A stretch of 64,000 nt of DNA from Carpediemonas membranifera (taxonomy: Eukaryota; Fornicata): NCBI GenBank assembly GCA_019828565.1, contig JAHDYR010000015.1:310001-374000 (forward strand). The letters are read 5' to 3'. A program made the position numbers and the translations under genes. Below, piece by piece: positions 1 to 9,217 of this stretch. The notes beneath the pieces were generated by a model that was given only the letters and a program-made list of their open reading frames with translations, did no database searches and was not told where the DNA came from. Position 1 is the first letter of the stretch. Each line of letters opens with the position of its first letter.

Positions 1-1320
1 CTTGAACGTCTCCGCTCACTGATTGCGGACAAGCTCTACATGGTCTATGGCACGAAGAACAAGATGTTTCTTGCCCTCAAGCGCGAAGGCAACTCGCAGT
101 ACCACGTCTCCGCTCCAGAGTTCGCATCATTACTCCGGACATCCGGACTTTTCGTCTCACGCACCGACGTGGACGAGCTGATCCAGAGATATGTTGACAA
201 AAGGGTCGGGATCACGTTCGACGCACTCGCCCGGCTGCTCGATGTCCCGCTGGACAAATACGCTGATCGCAAGCGCAAGGAGGCTGAAGCCACGACTGTG
301 ACGGAGCGGGCTCGACACGCGCTCCAGCTGACGAAGACCCGGCTGAACCTGAATAACCAGGTGCTGTTCCAGAGGCTGAACCACACGCACTCGCTATACT
401 ACCTTACAGCACACGACCTCGTCAGCGGACTCCAGAGATTTGGCCTGACACTGTCGGACCGAGACGCCGACGAGCTTGTCTCCCACCTCAAGGACAAGCG
501 CCACAATTTCATCAGCTACAGCCGATTCTGCCACTTCATAGACGGCCTTCCCTCCCCCGAGCCAACACCCGTGACGCCAGTGAAGCGGTCCCTGGAGCCG
601 CCCGTCGAGGCAGCCGACCTTGTGCTGCCCTCCCGACCCCAGACGCCGGGCTATGGCGAGCACGTCCGGGTGGGAATGCGCGGTGTTCCCATCAGTGAGT
701 CGCGTGTGACCAACGAGTTTCAGCTGGACCATATGCTCCGCATGATTCGCGGGAAGGTAGAGCAGTGCTTCAAGACACCAAGGGAGGCCTTCCTCAACTT
801 CGACATCGCCCGCAACGGCGTACTAAGCCTTGACGAGCTCCGACTCGGTCTCGACCGACTTAACGTCAGCATGGGTACTGAGCAGCTGCGGGCCCTGCTT
901 GAGCGGGCACGGGTGCTTGTCCAGACGTCTACAGGCGAGGATGAGTTCATCAGTATGACGGACTTCACTGCTTTTATCGCAGAAACGGACGTTGACACAG
1001 CTGACCCGTATGCAGTGGCAGCGACCATTCAGGGGCCGACGGAACACGAACACCTCGCCGCCCATATCGCATCGAAGCTGGATGCCAAGGGAATGAACAT
1101 GGCGCAGCTCTTTGGCTGGTTTGACATTGATCGTAACGGCTACATTACGATGGACGAGTTCCGGCACATTCTTCCAAGATACCTTAATGTGCACCTGACA
1201 GAGCGGCAGCTGAGAGAGGTCGAGGACCTGTTCCTAGCTGGGAAGAGCCGTAAGATCAGCTGGCAGGGCTTCGTGTCGTGGGTGGAGGCTGCGCGGGAAG
1301 CTTTCTACCAGGGGTTCTGA
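1..1320 (+). CDS. Multi-EF-hand protein, 5' end outside the window
   Basis: The frame is open from the first base of the window, with 13 codons before the first ATG at 40, so the true start probably lies upstream and at least 439 residues are visible. Two clear EF-hand loops are seen near the middle and the C terminus (DIARNGVLSLDE at about nt 801-836 and DIDRNGYITMDE at about nt 1123-1158). Further degenerate EF-like helix-loop-helix units precede them, giving a tandem EF-hand layout reminiscent of EFCAB6-type proteins. Calcium binding is inferred from the two canonical loops; no enzymatic domain is visible. The downstream gene starts about 150 bp after the stop on the same strand. Any specific role (flagellar or cytoskeletal, for example) cannot be read from the sequence. 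Confidence 0.75.
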   Translation, partial: LERLRSLIADKLYMVYGTKNKMFLALKREGNSQYHVSAPEFASLLRTSGLFVSRTDVDELIQRYVDKRVGITFDALARLLDVPLDKYADRKRKEAEATTVTERARHALQLTKTRLNLNNQVLFQRLNHTHSLYYLTAHDLVSGLQRFGLTLSDRDADELVSHLKDKRHNFISYSRFCHFIDGLPSPEPTPVTPVKRSLEPPVEAADLVLPSRPQTPGYGEHVRVGMRGVPISESRVTNEFQLDHMLRMIRGKVEQCFKTPREAFLNFDIARNGVLSLDELRLGLDRLNVSMGTEQLRALLERARVLVQTSTGEDEFISMTDFTAFIAETDVDTADPYAVAATIQGPTEHEHLAAHIASKLDAKGMNMAQLFGWFDIDRNGYITMDEFRHILPRYLNVHLTERQLREVEDLFLAGKSRKISWQGFVSWVEAAREAFYQGF

Positions 1321-1467
1321 GATTAGTGTACTTAAATAGCGTGCTGAGCGAGGGCTAGAACAGCCGGTGGTATCAGGGATGGCCGGTGTGAGCTCAACAT
1401 CGCGCTTCCATGCCAGTGGTGGGCTTTTGTCTCTTGACTCCACTCGAGTCGAAATCCCCATATTCCG

Positions 1468-2568
1468 ATGCTCTCGAACGCCTCTGTTGCCCGAAAGTGT
1501 CTCCTATTCTGTGCTGGAAATCCTCTTATGGATGAGATCTACGCGAAACAGGTTGACAATGCTTTCCTCCAAAAGAGCGGCCTTGAGCCAGCAAGAGCTG
1601 TGATCTGGCCCTCGTCAAAGCTCCACGACCTCATGTCCACGTGTGATTCTCCCTTTGAGGCCACTCCCGGTGGCAGCGTGCTGAACACTGCGCGTATCGT
1701 TTCCAGCATCATCCAGTATGATGGGAAACGAAGCCTCGCTGGCCCTCAGTTCAGCGTGTTCTACGCAGGAAGCATCGCTAATGACGAGACCGGCAACCGC
1801 ATGCGCGAGATGCTCACGACTAACGCCATCGAGCACCGCTTCTGTGTGACTGAAGCTGACTCGACTGGCCGTTGCGCCGTGTTCATCGATGAGAACAAGG
1901 ACAGGAGCCTCGTGGCCTCGCTTGGTGCATCCACATACTTTGATCCATGCCTCTTTGACCAGCCGGACGTGCTTCGTTTCTTGGACGAGGTGCCCGCCGT
2001 TTACTTCTCGGGATTCTTCATCACTGACAACTATAAGTCCACGCAGAAGCTCATCGAGCTCGCCCAGCAGCGCGGCAAGAGCATCTGCTTCAACCTGGCG
2101 TCACCCTTTGTTGTCAACGCCTTTACTGACCGTCTCCTCGCCGTCGTCGAGGCGTGTGACGTCCTGCTCGGCAACGAGGCCGAATACGGTTCCCTGGCCG
2201 AGGTGATCGACTTCCCCAAGGAGGCTGACGGCAAGGTCGACCTGTCCAAGCTCGCAGTCTTCCTCTCGACGTGGAAGCGCGGCGACCGTACCCTGAGGAA
2301 CGTCGTCGTCACTCAGGGCCCCCACGACACCATCGTCGTCGACAAGGAGACGGACGGCAAGCCCGTGACGTTCCCTGTGGAGGCCGTCCCCCGCGAGCAG
2401 CTCATTGACACGAACGGCGCGGGTGATGCCTTTGCCGGCGGGTATACTTTCGGGCGCATCATGGGCTACTCGATGCAGAGGTCGGTCCATGTTGCCCACC
2501 TCATGGCGAAGATGGTGATCAAGCGCAGTGGCGTGCAGACGGAAATCTCGGACGACGATATGCAGTAA
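1468..2568 (+). CDS. Adenosine kinase (PfkB family)
   Basis: A 366-residue protein, close to the usual length of eukaryotic adenosine kinases. The early GNPLMDEI segment, the GG-S-LNTAR segment and the C-terminal PfkB signature DTNGAGDAFAGG (about residues 314-325, with the catalytic Asp of GAGD near 320) are all present. The enzyme would phosphorylate adenosine to AMP with ATP in the cytosol, a purine salvage step that matters in anaerobic protists, which often lack de novo synthesis (general knowledge). ATG 1468 is the first in-frame Met and lies immediately before the conserved N-terminal strand, so I accept it. A CGTAAAC poly(A)-like site follows the stop. No intron is evident. Confidence 0.93.
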   Translation: MLSNASVARKCLLFCAGNPLMDEIYAKQVDNAFLQKSGLEPARAVIWPSSKLHDLMSTCDSPFEATPGGSVLNTARIVSSIIQYDGKRSLAGPQFSVFYAGSIANDETGNRMREMLTTNAIEHRFCVTEADSTGRCAVFIDENKDRSLVASLGASTYFDPCLFDQPDVLRFLDEVPAVYFSGFFITDNYKSTQKLIELAQQRGKSICFNLASPFVVNAFTDRLLAVVEACDVLLGNEAEYGSLAEVIDFPKEADGKVDLSKLAVFLSTWKRGDRTLRNVVVTQGPHDTIVVDKETDGKPVTFPVEAVPREQLIDTNGAGDAFAGGYTFGRIMGYSMQRSVHVAHLMAKMVIKRSGVQTEISDDDMQ

Positions 2569-2719
2569 GGCGGGTTGTCGTAAACCTTCATGTATTAGGC
2601 ATGCTTGGTGCCACCCGGTCATCGGCGAGTAGCAGGACTTGGAGTCAGGCGCATGATTGTCCAGTCTCCTGGTGTCTCCCACATCCCAGTGTGACACGCC
2701 GTCCGTGCTTATACTGCTC

Positions 2720-2794
2720 ATGACGATGATGGCGAAAACTGGGTAATCAGACCTTTAGACCGTCTTTATGCCAAACTTGAAGGTCTGATGTCAT
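2720..2794 (+). ncRNA. Candidate C/D-box snoRNA
   Basis: A 75-nt stretch between two genes has a 5-bp terminal stem (ATGAC at 2720-2724 with GTCAT at 2790-2794), a near-consensus C box (ATGATGG, 2726-2732) and a D box (CTGA, 2785-2788) at the expected distance. I see no convincing internal C'/D' pair and have not tested guide complementarity to rRNA. The spacing is right for the class but the signals are short and could be chance. Confidence 0.28.
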
Positions 2795-2824
2795 AACCAA
2801 CGCCTTCTCTTGGCTAGCGAAGGT

Positions 2825-3574
2825 ATGCTTTGGTCTTATGCGAACATGCAGAAGAACTACAGTAGCTATCCGATGAGCGCCTCTCTAACAACAGCGATCT
2901 CACCAAGCGTACGTGAAGTAGAACAAATTACTCCTCAGACTGAGCGAGAGCCCTCGGAAGGAACCATGGAAACTCCCGCGTCGTCAGCATCTCGCACCTC
3001 CCCAGCCAATCAAATGTCACTCATAATCACCACAGACAGCGTACACCTGCATCGGGCTGGCATCCGCTTCAACAAGACGATCTGCGGTCCATCTTTGGGC
3101 GACATTTCGGTGAAGATGCGGGTTCCTGTCTTCGGCTCCTTCCTCTTCGGGTCATGTGCCCGGATGAAGGCGACATTCGAGGCAAACGGGGAGGTGCTAG
3201 CGACAGTGTACAAGCGCCGCCATGTGATGCCGCCAATGCTGACCCCCCTGGCTAGGATGAAGGTGAAGGACGTCGAGGGCGGGTCGATTGGGTGCGTCGC
3301 ACAGCGGTGGAGCATCAGACACAGACTTTTCGTCGTCAAGGATGGCGAGGGCACTGTGCTGTACACCATAAGGGGCCGTAGGGATGGTGTCCGACGCCGC
3401 CGCCTCACCATCCGGGGAGCTACAGGGGGCAAGGTCGGTTTGATGAAAGCCGTCAGAATGCAAGGCAGGAAGTGCGTCAAGTTGGTCCTGCCCGACACAG
3501 TGGAGCATGAGGGGCAGACCCTGCTCCTGGGGGCGGCCCTCCTGGTCGAGACGCTGTACCTCGGCAGAGAATGA
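2825..3574 (+). CDS. Phospholipid scramblase / tubby-C-like fold protein
   Basis: A 249-residue protein counted from the first ATG. Residues about 75-249 follow the scramblase (LOR/tubby C-terminal-like) pattern. There is a region of short beta strands, then IGCVAQRW...RLFVVKDGEGTVLYTIRG matching the family block IGxVxQxW...FxIxNExxxxVLxIxGP. A final hydrophobic helix (TLLLGAALLVETLYLG) matches the C-terminal segment of scramblases. The first 60 residues are Ser/Thr-rich and probably disordered. The Cys-rich patches of animal scramblases are absent, so palmitoylation is not indicated. Scramblase activity is therefore uncertain; a structural or DNA-binding role, known for some family members, is possible. 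A TGTAAAT site lies about 27 nt after the stop. Confidence 0.7.
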   Translation: MLWSYANMQKNYSSYPMSASLTTAISPSVREVEQITPQTEREPSEGTMETPASSASRTSPANQMSLIITTDSVHLHRAGIRFNKTICGPSLGDISVKMRVPVFGSFLFGSCARMKATFEANGEVLATVYKRRHVMPPMLTPLARMKVKDVEGGSIGCVAQRWSIRHRLFVVKDGEGTVLYTIRGRRDGVRRRRLTIRGATGGKVGLMKAVRMQGRKCVKLVLPDTVEHEGQTLLLGAALLVETLYLGRE

Positions 3575-3769
3575 ACGTCTGGGTGATATATATGGGTTCA
3601 TGTAAATATACTGCTCATTTGATTCACTAGCTCATGGGTGTGGCAGGGAGTATTTGTCTAACAGCTGGCTCTGTTGGCGTCAATCTCGCCGGAATCTCGA
3701 AAAATTTTCGCAGGTTATGGCAGTACGAGGAATTCGCTTTTCCCCGAGTCAGTTCGGTATAATTCAACT

Positions 3770-5890
3770 ATGCCAGGAAAATACGTAACTATAGAGCCTG
3801 AAAGACTTCAGTTTGACCTGCCAGCGACCACTGAGCAGAAGCAGACACTCCGTATTCAGAATAGTAGCGACCTTAACCTCGTTTTCAAGATTCGTACGAC
3901 GAATCCTGCACGGTTTGCTGTCAAGCCAAACAGCGGCCTCATCCTTGCCAAGCAGGCCCACGACATTGGCATCACTCTGCAGGTGGAGGAGGTGTTCAAG
4001 TCGGACGACAAGTTCCAGATCGTCGTCGCCCCCGTGCCGAACGAGGAGACACAGCAGAACATCGAGAGATACCTGTTCACGGAGAAAGACAAGAAGGCAC
4101 TCGCCCTCCAGCTGAACGACGCCTGGAAGAAGATCCCCTCCGAGAAGCACCAGAAGATCAAGCTGACCGTGCACTACGCCAACACGGAGGAGCCCGCCCC
4201 CACCCTGGCCACCGCTAACGCCTCCCTCGCCAGCCTTCCCGCGCCCGAGAGCAACGACGAGGTTGACATGCTTAAGGCCCGCGTCGCCGTGCTTGAGAAG
4301 GAGCTGGAGGAGGCCAAGAAGGTCATGCAGGATACTACTGAACTTGACGCCGCTCTCCAGCGCGTGTCTGAGCTCGAGAAGGACCTCGAGGTCGCCCGGG
4401 CGAACGCCGAGCCCGACGATGAGGAGGTCAACGCCCTCAAGGAGCGCGTCGCCGCCCTCGAGAAGGAGCTCGCCGAGGCCGAGGAGAAGTCCACCGCCGT
4501 CGCCGAGGTCGACAACTCCGATCTCGAGGAGGCCAACGTCCGCATCGCTGACCTCGAGAAGGAGCTCGCCGAGACCAAGGTCAAGGCCGGTGAGCTCGAC
4601 GCCACTATGATGCGCGTCTCCGAGCTTGAGAAGGAGCTTGAGGTCGCCCGCGCCAACGACGAGCCCGAGGTCGACAACACCGAGGTCGACGCTCTCAAGG
4701 CCCGCGTCGCTGAGCTCGAGAAGGAGGCCGAGGAGAACAAGGCCGTCAACGACACCACCGAGCTCGACGCGGCCCTCCAGCGCGTTACTGAGCTCGAGGC
4801 TGAGCTGAAGGCTGCCCATGACGCCCCCCCGCCGGTTGTGGACAACTCGGAGCTTGAGGACAAGATTGCCAGACTCACCAAGGAGCTCGAGGCCGCTAAG
4901 GAGCCTGTTGAGGCTGACACCACCGAATTCGACGCCGTTATGGAGAAGCTTCGTGCCGAGCTCAAGGCCGCCACCGAGCATGGAGAGGAGATCGCTGCCC
5001 ATAACGCTGAGCTCGAGAAGCAGATCCAGGCTGCCAAGGATGCTGAAGGCGATGCTATGGAGCTTGACGCCGCTCTCCAGCGCGTGTCTGAGCTCGAGAA
5101 GGACCTCGAGGTCGCCCGGGCGAACGCCGAGCCCGACGATGAGGAGGTCAACGCCCTCAAGGAGCGCGTCGCCGCCCTCGAGAAGGAGCTCGCCGAGGCC
5201 GAGGAGAAGTCCACCGCCGTCGCCGAGGTCGACAACTCCGATCTCGAGGAGGCCAACGTCCGCATCGCTGACCTCGAGAAGGAGCTCGCCGAGACCAAGG
5301 TCAAGGCCGGTGAGCTCGACGCCACTATGATGCGCGTCTCCGAGCTTGAGAAGGAGCTTGAGGTCGCCCGCGCCAACGCCGAGCCCGAGGTCGACAACAC
5401 CGAGGTCGACGCTCTCAAGGCCCGCGTCGCTGAGCTCGAGAAGGAGGCCGAGGAGAACAAGGCCGTCAACGACACCACCGAGCTCGACGCGGCCCTCCAG
5501 CGCGTCACTGAGCTCGAGGCTGAGCTGAAGGCTGCCGAGACGAAGCCTGTCGAGCCCAATGACGACGGCGAGATGGATACCCTCAAGGAGCGCATCGCCA
5601 CGCTTGAGAAGCAGCTTGCTGAAGCTGAGAAGTCTGCCAACGATAACACTGAGCTCGAGGTCGCCAAGAAGGCCCTCGAGGCGCTCAAGGGCGACGCCGA
5701 CCAGCTCCGGGGTGACCTGAAGGACGCCAAGACTGCCAACAAGAAGCTCAACGCCTCTCTGGAGGAGGCCAAGAAGGGCGGCGCGGTGGTGCCTGAGGAC
5801 ACGCCCATCTGGCGCCGCAACCTGTTCAGCATGCTCCACATGGGCGTCTTGGCGATATTTGTGGCCATCCTCGTCAAGGTCCTCTTCTAG
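3770..5890 (+). CDS. VAP-like MSP-domain protein with very long coiled coil and C-terminal tail anchor
   Basis: A 706-residue protein from ATG 3770. Residues about 1-125 form an MSP domain of VAP type (FDLPATTEQKQTLRIQN and FAVKPNSGLI are visible). Then comes roughly 520 residues of Glu/Lys/Ala-rich heptad coiled coil, and a single C-terminal hydrophobic helix (about residues 686-706) acting as a tail anchor. VAPs sit in the ER membrane and recruit FFAT-motif proteins to contact sites. Typical VAPs are about 250 residues, so the coil is greatly enlarged here. The coil contains a 474-bp near-exact duplication (see repeats). A TGTAAAG poly(A)-like site follows at 5896. A long stop-free antisense frame over this gene is a codon-bias artefact. 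Confidence 0.88.
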   Translation: MPGKYVTIEPERLQFDLPATTEQKQTLRIQNSSDLNLVFKIRTTNPARFAVKPNSGLILAKQAHDIGITLQVEEVFKSDDKFQIVVAPVPNEETQQNIERYLFTEKDKKALALQLNDAWKKIPSEKHQKIKLTVHYANTEEPAPTLATANASLASLPAPESNDEVDMLKARVAVLEKELEEAKKVMQDTTELDAALQRVSELEKDLEVARANAEPDDEEVNALKERVAALEKELAEAEEKSTAVAEVDNSDLEEANVRIADLEKELAETKVKAGELDATMMRVSELEKELEVARANDEPEVDNTEVDALKARVAELEKEAEENKAVNDTTELDAALQRVTELEAELKAAHDAPPPVVDNSELEDKIARLTKELEAAKEPVEADTTEFDAVMEKLRAELKAATEHGEEIAAHNAELEKQIQAAKDAEGDAMELDAALQRVSELEKDLEVARANAEPDDEEVNALKERVAALEKELAEAEEKSTAVAEVDNSDLEEANVRIADLEKELAETKVKAGELDATMMRVSELEKELEVARANAEPEVDNTEVDALKARVAELEKEAEENKAVNDTTELDAALQRVTELEAELKAAETKPVEPNDDGEMDTLKERIATLEKQLAEAEKSANDNTELEVAKKALEALKGDADQLRGDLKDAKTANKKLNASLEEAKKGGAVVPEDTPIWRRNLFSMLHMGVLAIFVAILVKVLF
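4343..4816 (+). repeat. Internal direct repeat, copy 1 (VAP coiled coil)
   Basis: This 474-bp block recurs 720 bp (exactly 240 codons) downstream at 5063-5536. I find two mismatches between copies, at 4659 (a/c) and 4786 (t/c). The duplication is in frame and keeps the heptad register. Confidence 0.97.
5063..5536 (+). repeat. Internal direct repeat, copy 2 (VAP coiled coil)
   Basis: Second copy of the 474-bp block. The near identity, including synonymous positions, points to recent duplication or ongoing gene conversion rather than protein-level selection alone. Confidence 0.97.
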
Positions 5891-6178
5891 ATCATTGTAA
5901 AGACTCAGCATTGGCCGTTATGTCGCTATGAATGGTGGTTTGTGTGTGATGTTTAATGCTACGTCGTAGCTGTAGAGTTGAACTCATCCAGTCGAGTGAT
6001 TTGGGCCGCACTGCTGTCAGACTTGGGCATAGTTGGTTTGTCTGCTGTTTCATTCATACATTCATCCAGACGAGGGTCGAGTTGGGTCGACCGAGCATCG
6101 GGGCGGGGCGGAGGGCGCCGGACCGCGCGCTACCGGAATACGTGGAGTGAGTATCGCTCTGCTGATTCCAGGAGCGCG
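5891..6178. other. Intergenic, no gene seen
   Basis: Contains the VAP poly(A)-like site near its start and, at 6127-6145, a 19-mer (gcgctaccggaatacgtgg) that recurs with one or two changes at 56498 and 56692. No open frame with protein-like composition. Confidence 0.5.
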
Positions 6179-6180
6179 CT
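6127..6180 (+). repeat. Short repeat motif, copy 1
   Basis: About 54 bp starting gcgctaccggaatacgtgg and ending in attccagga. It aligns with 56692-56745 at roughly three-quarters identity by eye, and its first 19 bp also match 56498-56516. It directly abuts the 5' end of the 513-bp interspersed repeat. Confidence 0.5.
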
Positions 6181-6691
6181 GTCCGCTCACATCCGATTCG
6201 TCATTTTGGGGGTCGCGCCACATCTCGACTCTGAAAGAACTGCGAGGGCAGGCCGGGAGGCCTTACAGCAGAATCGGCCTGGGTCGGTCAGACTCTGTCA
6301 ACCCGGACTCCATCAGTCAACATGGCGCGTGAATGCATGCTTTGGAGCCCATTCCGAAGCTATATCGACCATCAATTTGGTGGGCGACATGTTCACCTGC
6401 CCTTCGAAATCCTCCCGAAACTGCGGGTCCGAAGCTGAGCGATGCCGTTACCTCGACTACAACCATCGAATCGCTGTCGCTCTGCCATAAAGCTTGTATA
6501 GCCCTCTAACATCTGGATCCGGGCCATTACCAGCGGGCGCACACTGGCAGTATGCGTTTGGAGTCGGCCCGATCTTCGATCTCGACCGACATCGAACATG
6601 GCGAATAGAGGTCGGAGAGGGCTGAAACTCACACCATTGCACTGTACGAGAAGCTCATACATGATGGTTGACCTAACCTTGTTTTTTAAAC
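6179..6691 (+). repeat. Interspersed repeat R1, copy 1
   Basis: About 513 bp that recur at 31875-32388 in the same orientation with roughly 96% identity: one 2-bp indel and a scatter of substitutions. No long open frame, no terminal inverted repeat that I can see, and no obvious target duplication. Probably a non-autonomous mobile element or a piece of a larger one. Confidence 0.85.
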
Positions 6692-6890
6692 ACTGCAACC
6701 CAACCAAATCTATGAAATCATGAAACGGTGAGACAGTTTGTCTCAATCCACTCTCAGCCACTTCACAGCTATCCCGTCTGGATTGAGTGCTCCCAATACG
6801 TCATCACCAGGCAGCAAGAAGTTGATACGCAAGATCCCTACACAGTCAATTTTCTTCACAGTATTAATATATCCCATTGTTTTACAAGAT

Positions 6891-7489
<599 letters not shown>

Positions 7490-7772
7490 TGATTGTCTTT
7501 TGCAGGACAAGTTGTCTTCTGCCGAAAATTCTGCAAGGAAAAAAACTTTTTCTGGAAAAAAGTTGTCCGAGAGATAACCCGCGATTAGCCAGATGGTGAG
7601 TTCTTGTGCGCATTCGCTACGGTGATTATCTTTTATTTCTTTCAGATCTGCAATTTCTGAAGATTGGAGCCTTCATCGACAACTTCATCATTGAGTTCGC
7701 TCGACTTATCTCCAGATGCTTCGTGAATGACCAAGGATGGCCATTGCGTGTACAGAATGATTGAGAATCCTG
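7490..7772. promoter_or_regulatory. Divergent intergenic promoter region, calmodulin / eL22
   Basis: 283 bp between two head-to-head genes. It holds A/T-rich tracts (for example gcaaggaaaaaaac near 7534) in an otherwise GC-rich contig. It is assigned as a promoter region only because both genes must be transcribed outward from it. Confidence 0.45.
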
Positions 7773-8141
7773 ATGCGAAGCGCTGATCCTGTCGCTCTTA
7801 CCCAGTCCAAGGCCACCAAGTTCGTTGTTGACTGCATGCAGCCCATCCGCGACGAGATCTTCGAGATCTCTGACTTCCACCAGTACCTCATTGAGCACTT
7901 CAAGGTTGGCAAGAACGGCAAGGCCGGCCAGCTCGGTGACGACGTGACGATCAAGATGGAGAAGTACTCCGTCATCATCGTTTCCAAGGACGCCTTCGCC
8001 AAGCGCTACCTCAAGTACCTCGCTGCCAAGTTCCTTAAGAAGAACGACCTCCGCGACTACCTCCGCATCGTTGCTAACGCCAAGAACTCCTACCAGCTCC
8101 GTTACTACTCTGTTGATGAGGAGACCGAGGAGCAGGAGTAA
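7773..8141 (+). CDS. 60S ribosomal protein eL22
   Basis: A 122-residue protein with the eL22 pattern throughout: [10 protein letters not shown]..., then ...[11 protein letters not shown]..., the [27 protein letters not shown] block and an acidic C-terminal tail (EETEEQE). It is a eukaryote-specific component of the large ribosomal subunit near the exit tunnel. ATG 7773 is the first ATG in frame; an upstream TTG at 7761 in the same frame is not needed. The short N terminus lacks the basic tail seen in some eukaryotes. Followed by Rab5 on the same strand. Confidence 0.93.
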   Translation: [122 protein letters not shown]

Positions 8142-8373
8142 GTTAAATTATCTGCCGGCCGTCGTGCGCCTCTCTTTTAACCTCGCTTCTGCTGATTCTC
8201 ACTTCCCCGCATTAGTGAGAATTTCGAATCTCCACAGATTCAACAAATGATTGAACACCAAAATACACTCGCCCGGCGGGTCTACTGGTGCCACAACAGA
8301 CCTCATGCGTGTCTTACCATCCCGATCTAGAGGTCTTTTCTTTTTGCAAGAAAAAATCTCCAAAAGCACCTTG

Positions 8374-8987
8374 ATGTCGAAAACACACAGTTACAAGCTG
8401 GTTCTTCTCGGAGAGTCCGCCGTTGGCAAGTCGTCGATAACTCTTCGCTTTGTGCGCAATGAATTCACCGAATCGCAGGAGCCCACCATCGGTTTGTATC
8501 CATCGTGCCAATACCTAACGTAGGCGCCGCTTTCTTGGCTCGCAACATCACCTGCCAGGATTATACCGTTAGATTTGAGATTTGGGATACTGCTGGTCAG
8601 GAGCGCTACCACTCCCTTGCCCCCATGTACTACCGTGGAGCTCCCGCCGCCGTAGTCGTCTACGACGTCACTGACCGCAATTCATACGAGAAGGCGAAGA
8701 AGTGGGTGCAGCAGCTGAAGGAGGAGCAGCGTGAGACCACCACCATCGCACTTGCTGGCAACAAGCGCGACCTCCCCAACCACAAGGTGACCATCCAGGA
8801 AGCACAGGAGTACGCCGTCGCCGAGGGCCTTATTTTCCACGAGACGTCTGCGCTGTCGAACTATGGGATCACCGAGCTGTTCAAGGAGCTCGCCGACAAG
8901 CTCCCCAAGAAGTCCTCCGCTCTTGTCGCCGACGGAGGGATGACCAAGCTGCTGGATGACGACAACAGCGGTGGATGCGGGTGTTAA
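8374..8987 (+). CDS. Rab5-type small GTPase, two exons
   Basis: Exons 8374-8491 and 8524-8987 give a 193-residue protein. The G-box motifs are GESAVGKSS (P loop), WDTAGQE, NKRD and ETSAL. The Rab5-specific stretch [15 protein letters not shown] and GAAFL in switch I identify the subfamily. The C terminus ends CGC, a double-prenylation motif. The intron interrupts the Gly codon just before switch I. Rab5 directs early endosome fusion, so this window suggests a working endocytic system. The A-rich element gcaagaaaaaa lies 17 nt before the ATG. A GGTAAAC site is found about 50 nt after the stop. Confidence 0.95.
8492..8523 (+). other. 32-nt spliceosomal intron (Rab5)
   Basis: GTTTGT donor and CTAACGTAG acceptor. 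Removal restores the Rab frame at ...PTIG|AAFL; retention introduces a stop. Confidence 0.93.
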
Positions 8988-9217
8988 GCTGAATGCCATT
9001 TCAGAATTCTGGTTGGGATGCTTGAGACAGCATGATTGGTAAACCTTTGCCCCATTCCTGGGTGGGATGATCAACCGAACTCATCAGCAACATCTTACGG
9101 GTCATAATGGGGATCAGGCTTGCGTATTAGAAATGACTATTGGGCGTATGCACCGCGAAATTTGAGTCGCATCTGTCTGCGCGAAAAAAAAATTGCGCAG
9201 GTTTATCCTCAGTTTGA

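Noticed and set aside
3764-5911. A 715-codon minus-strand frame, and other long frames, over the VAP gene
   Set aside because: Leu/Gly- or Ser-rich mirror of a Glu/Lys/Ala coiled-coil gene with strong third-position GC. No domain, and the plus frame explains the region.
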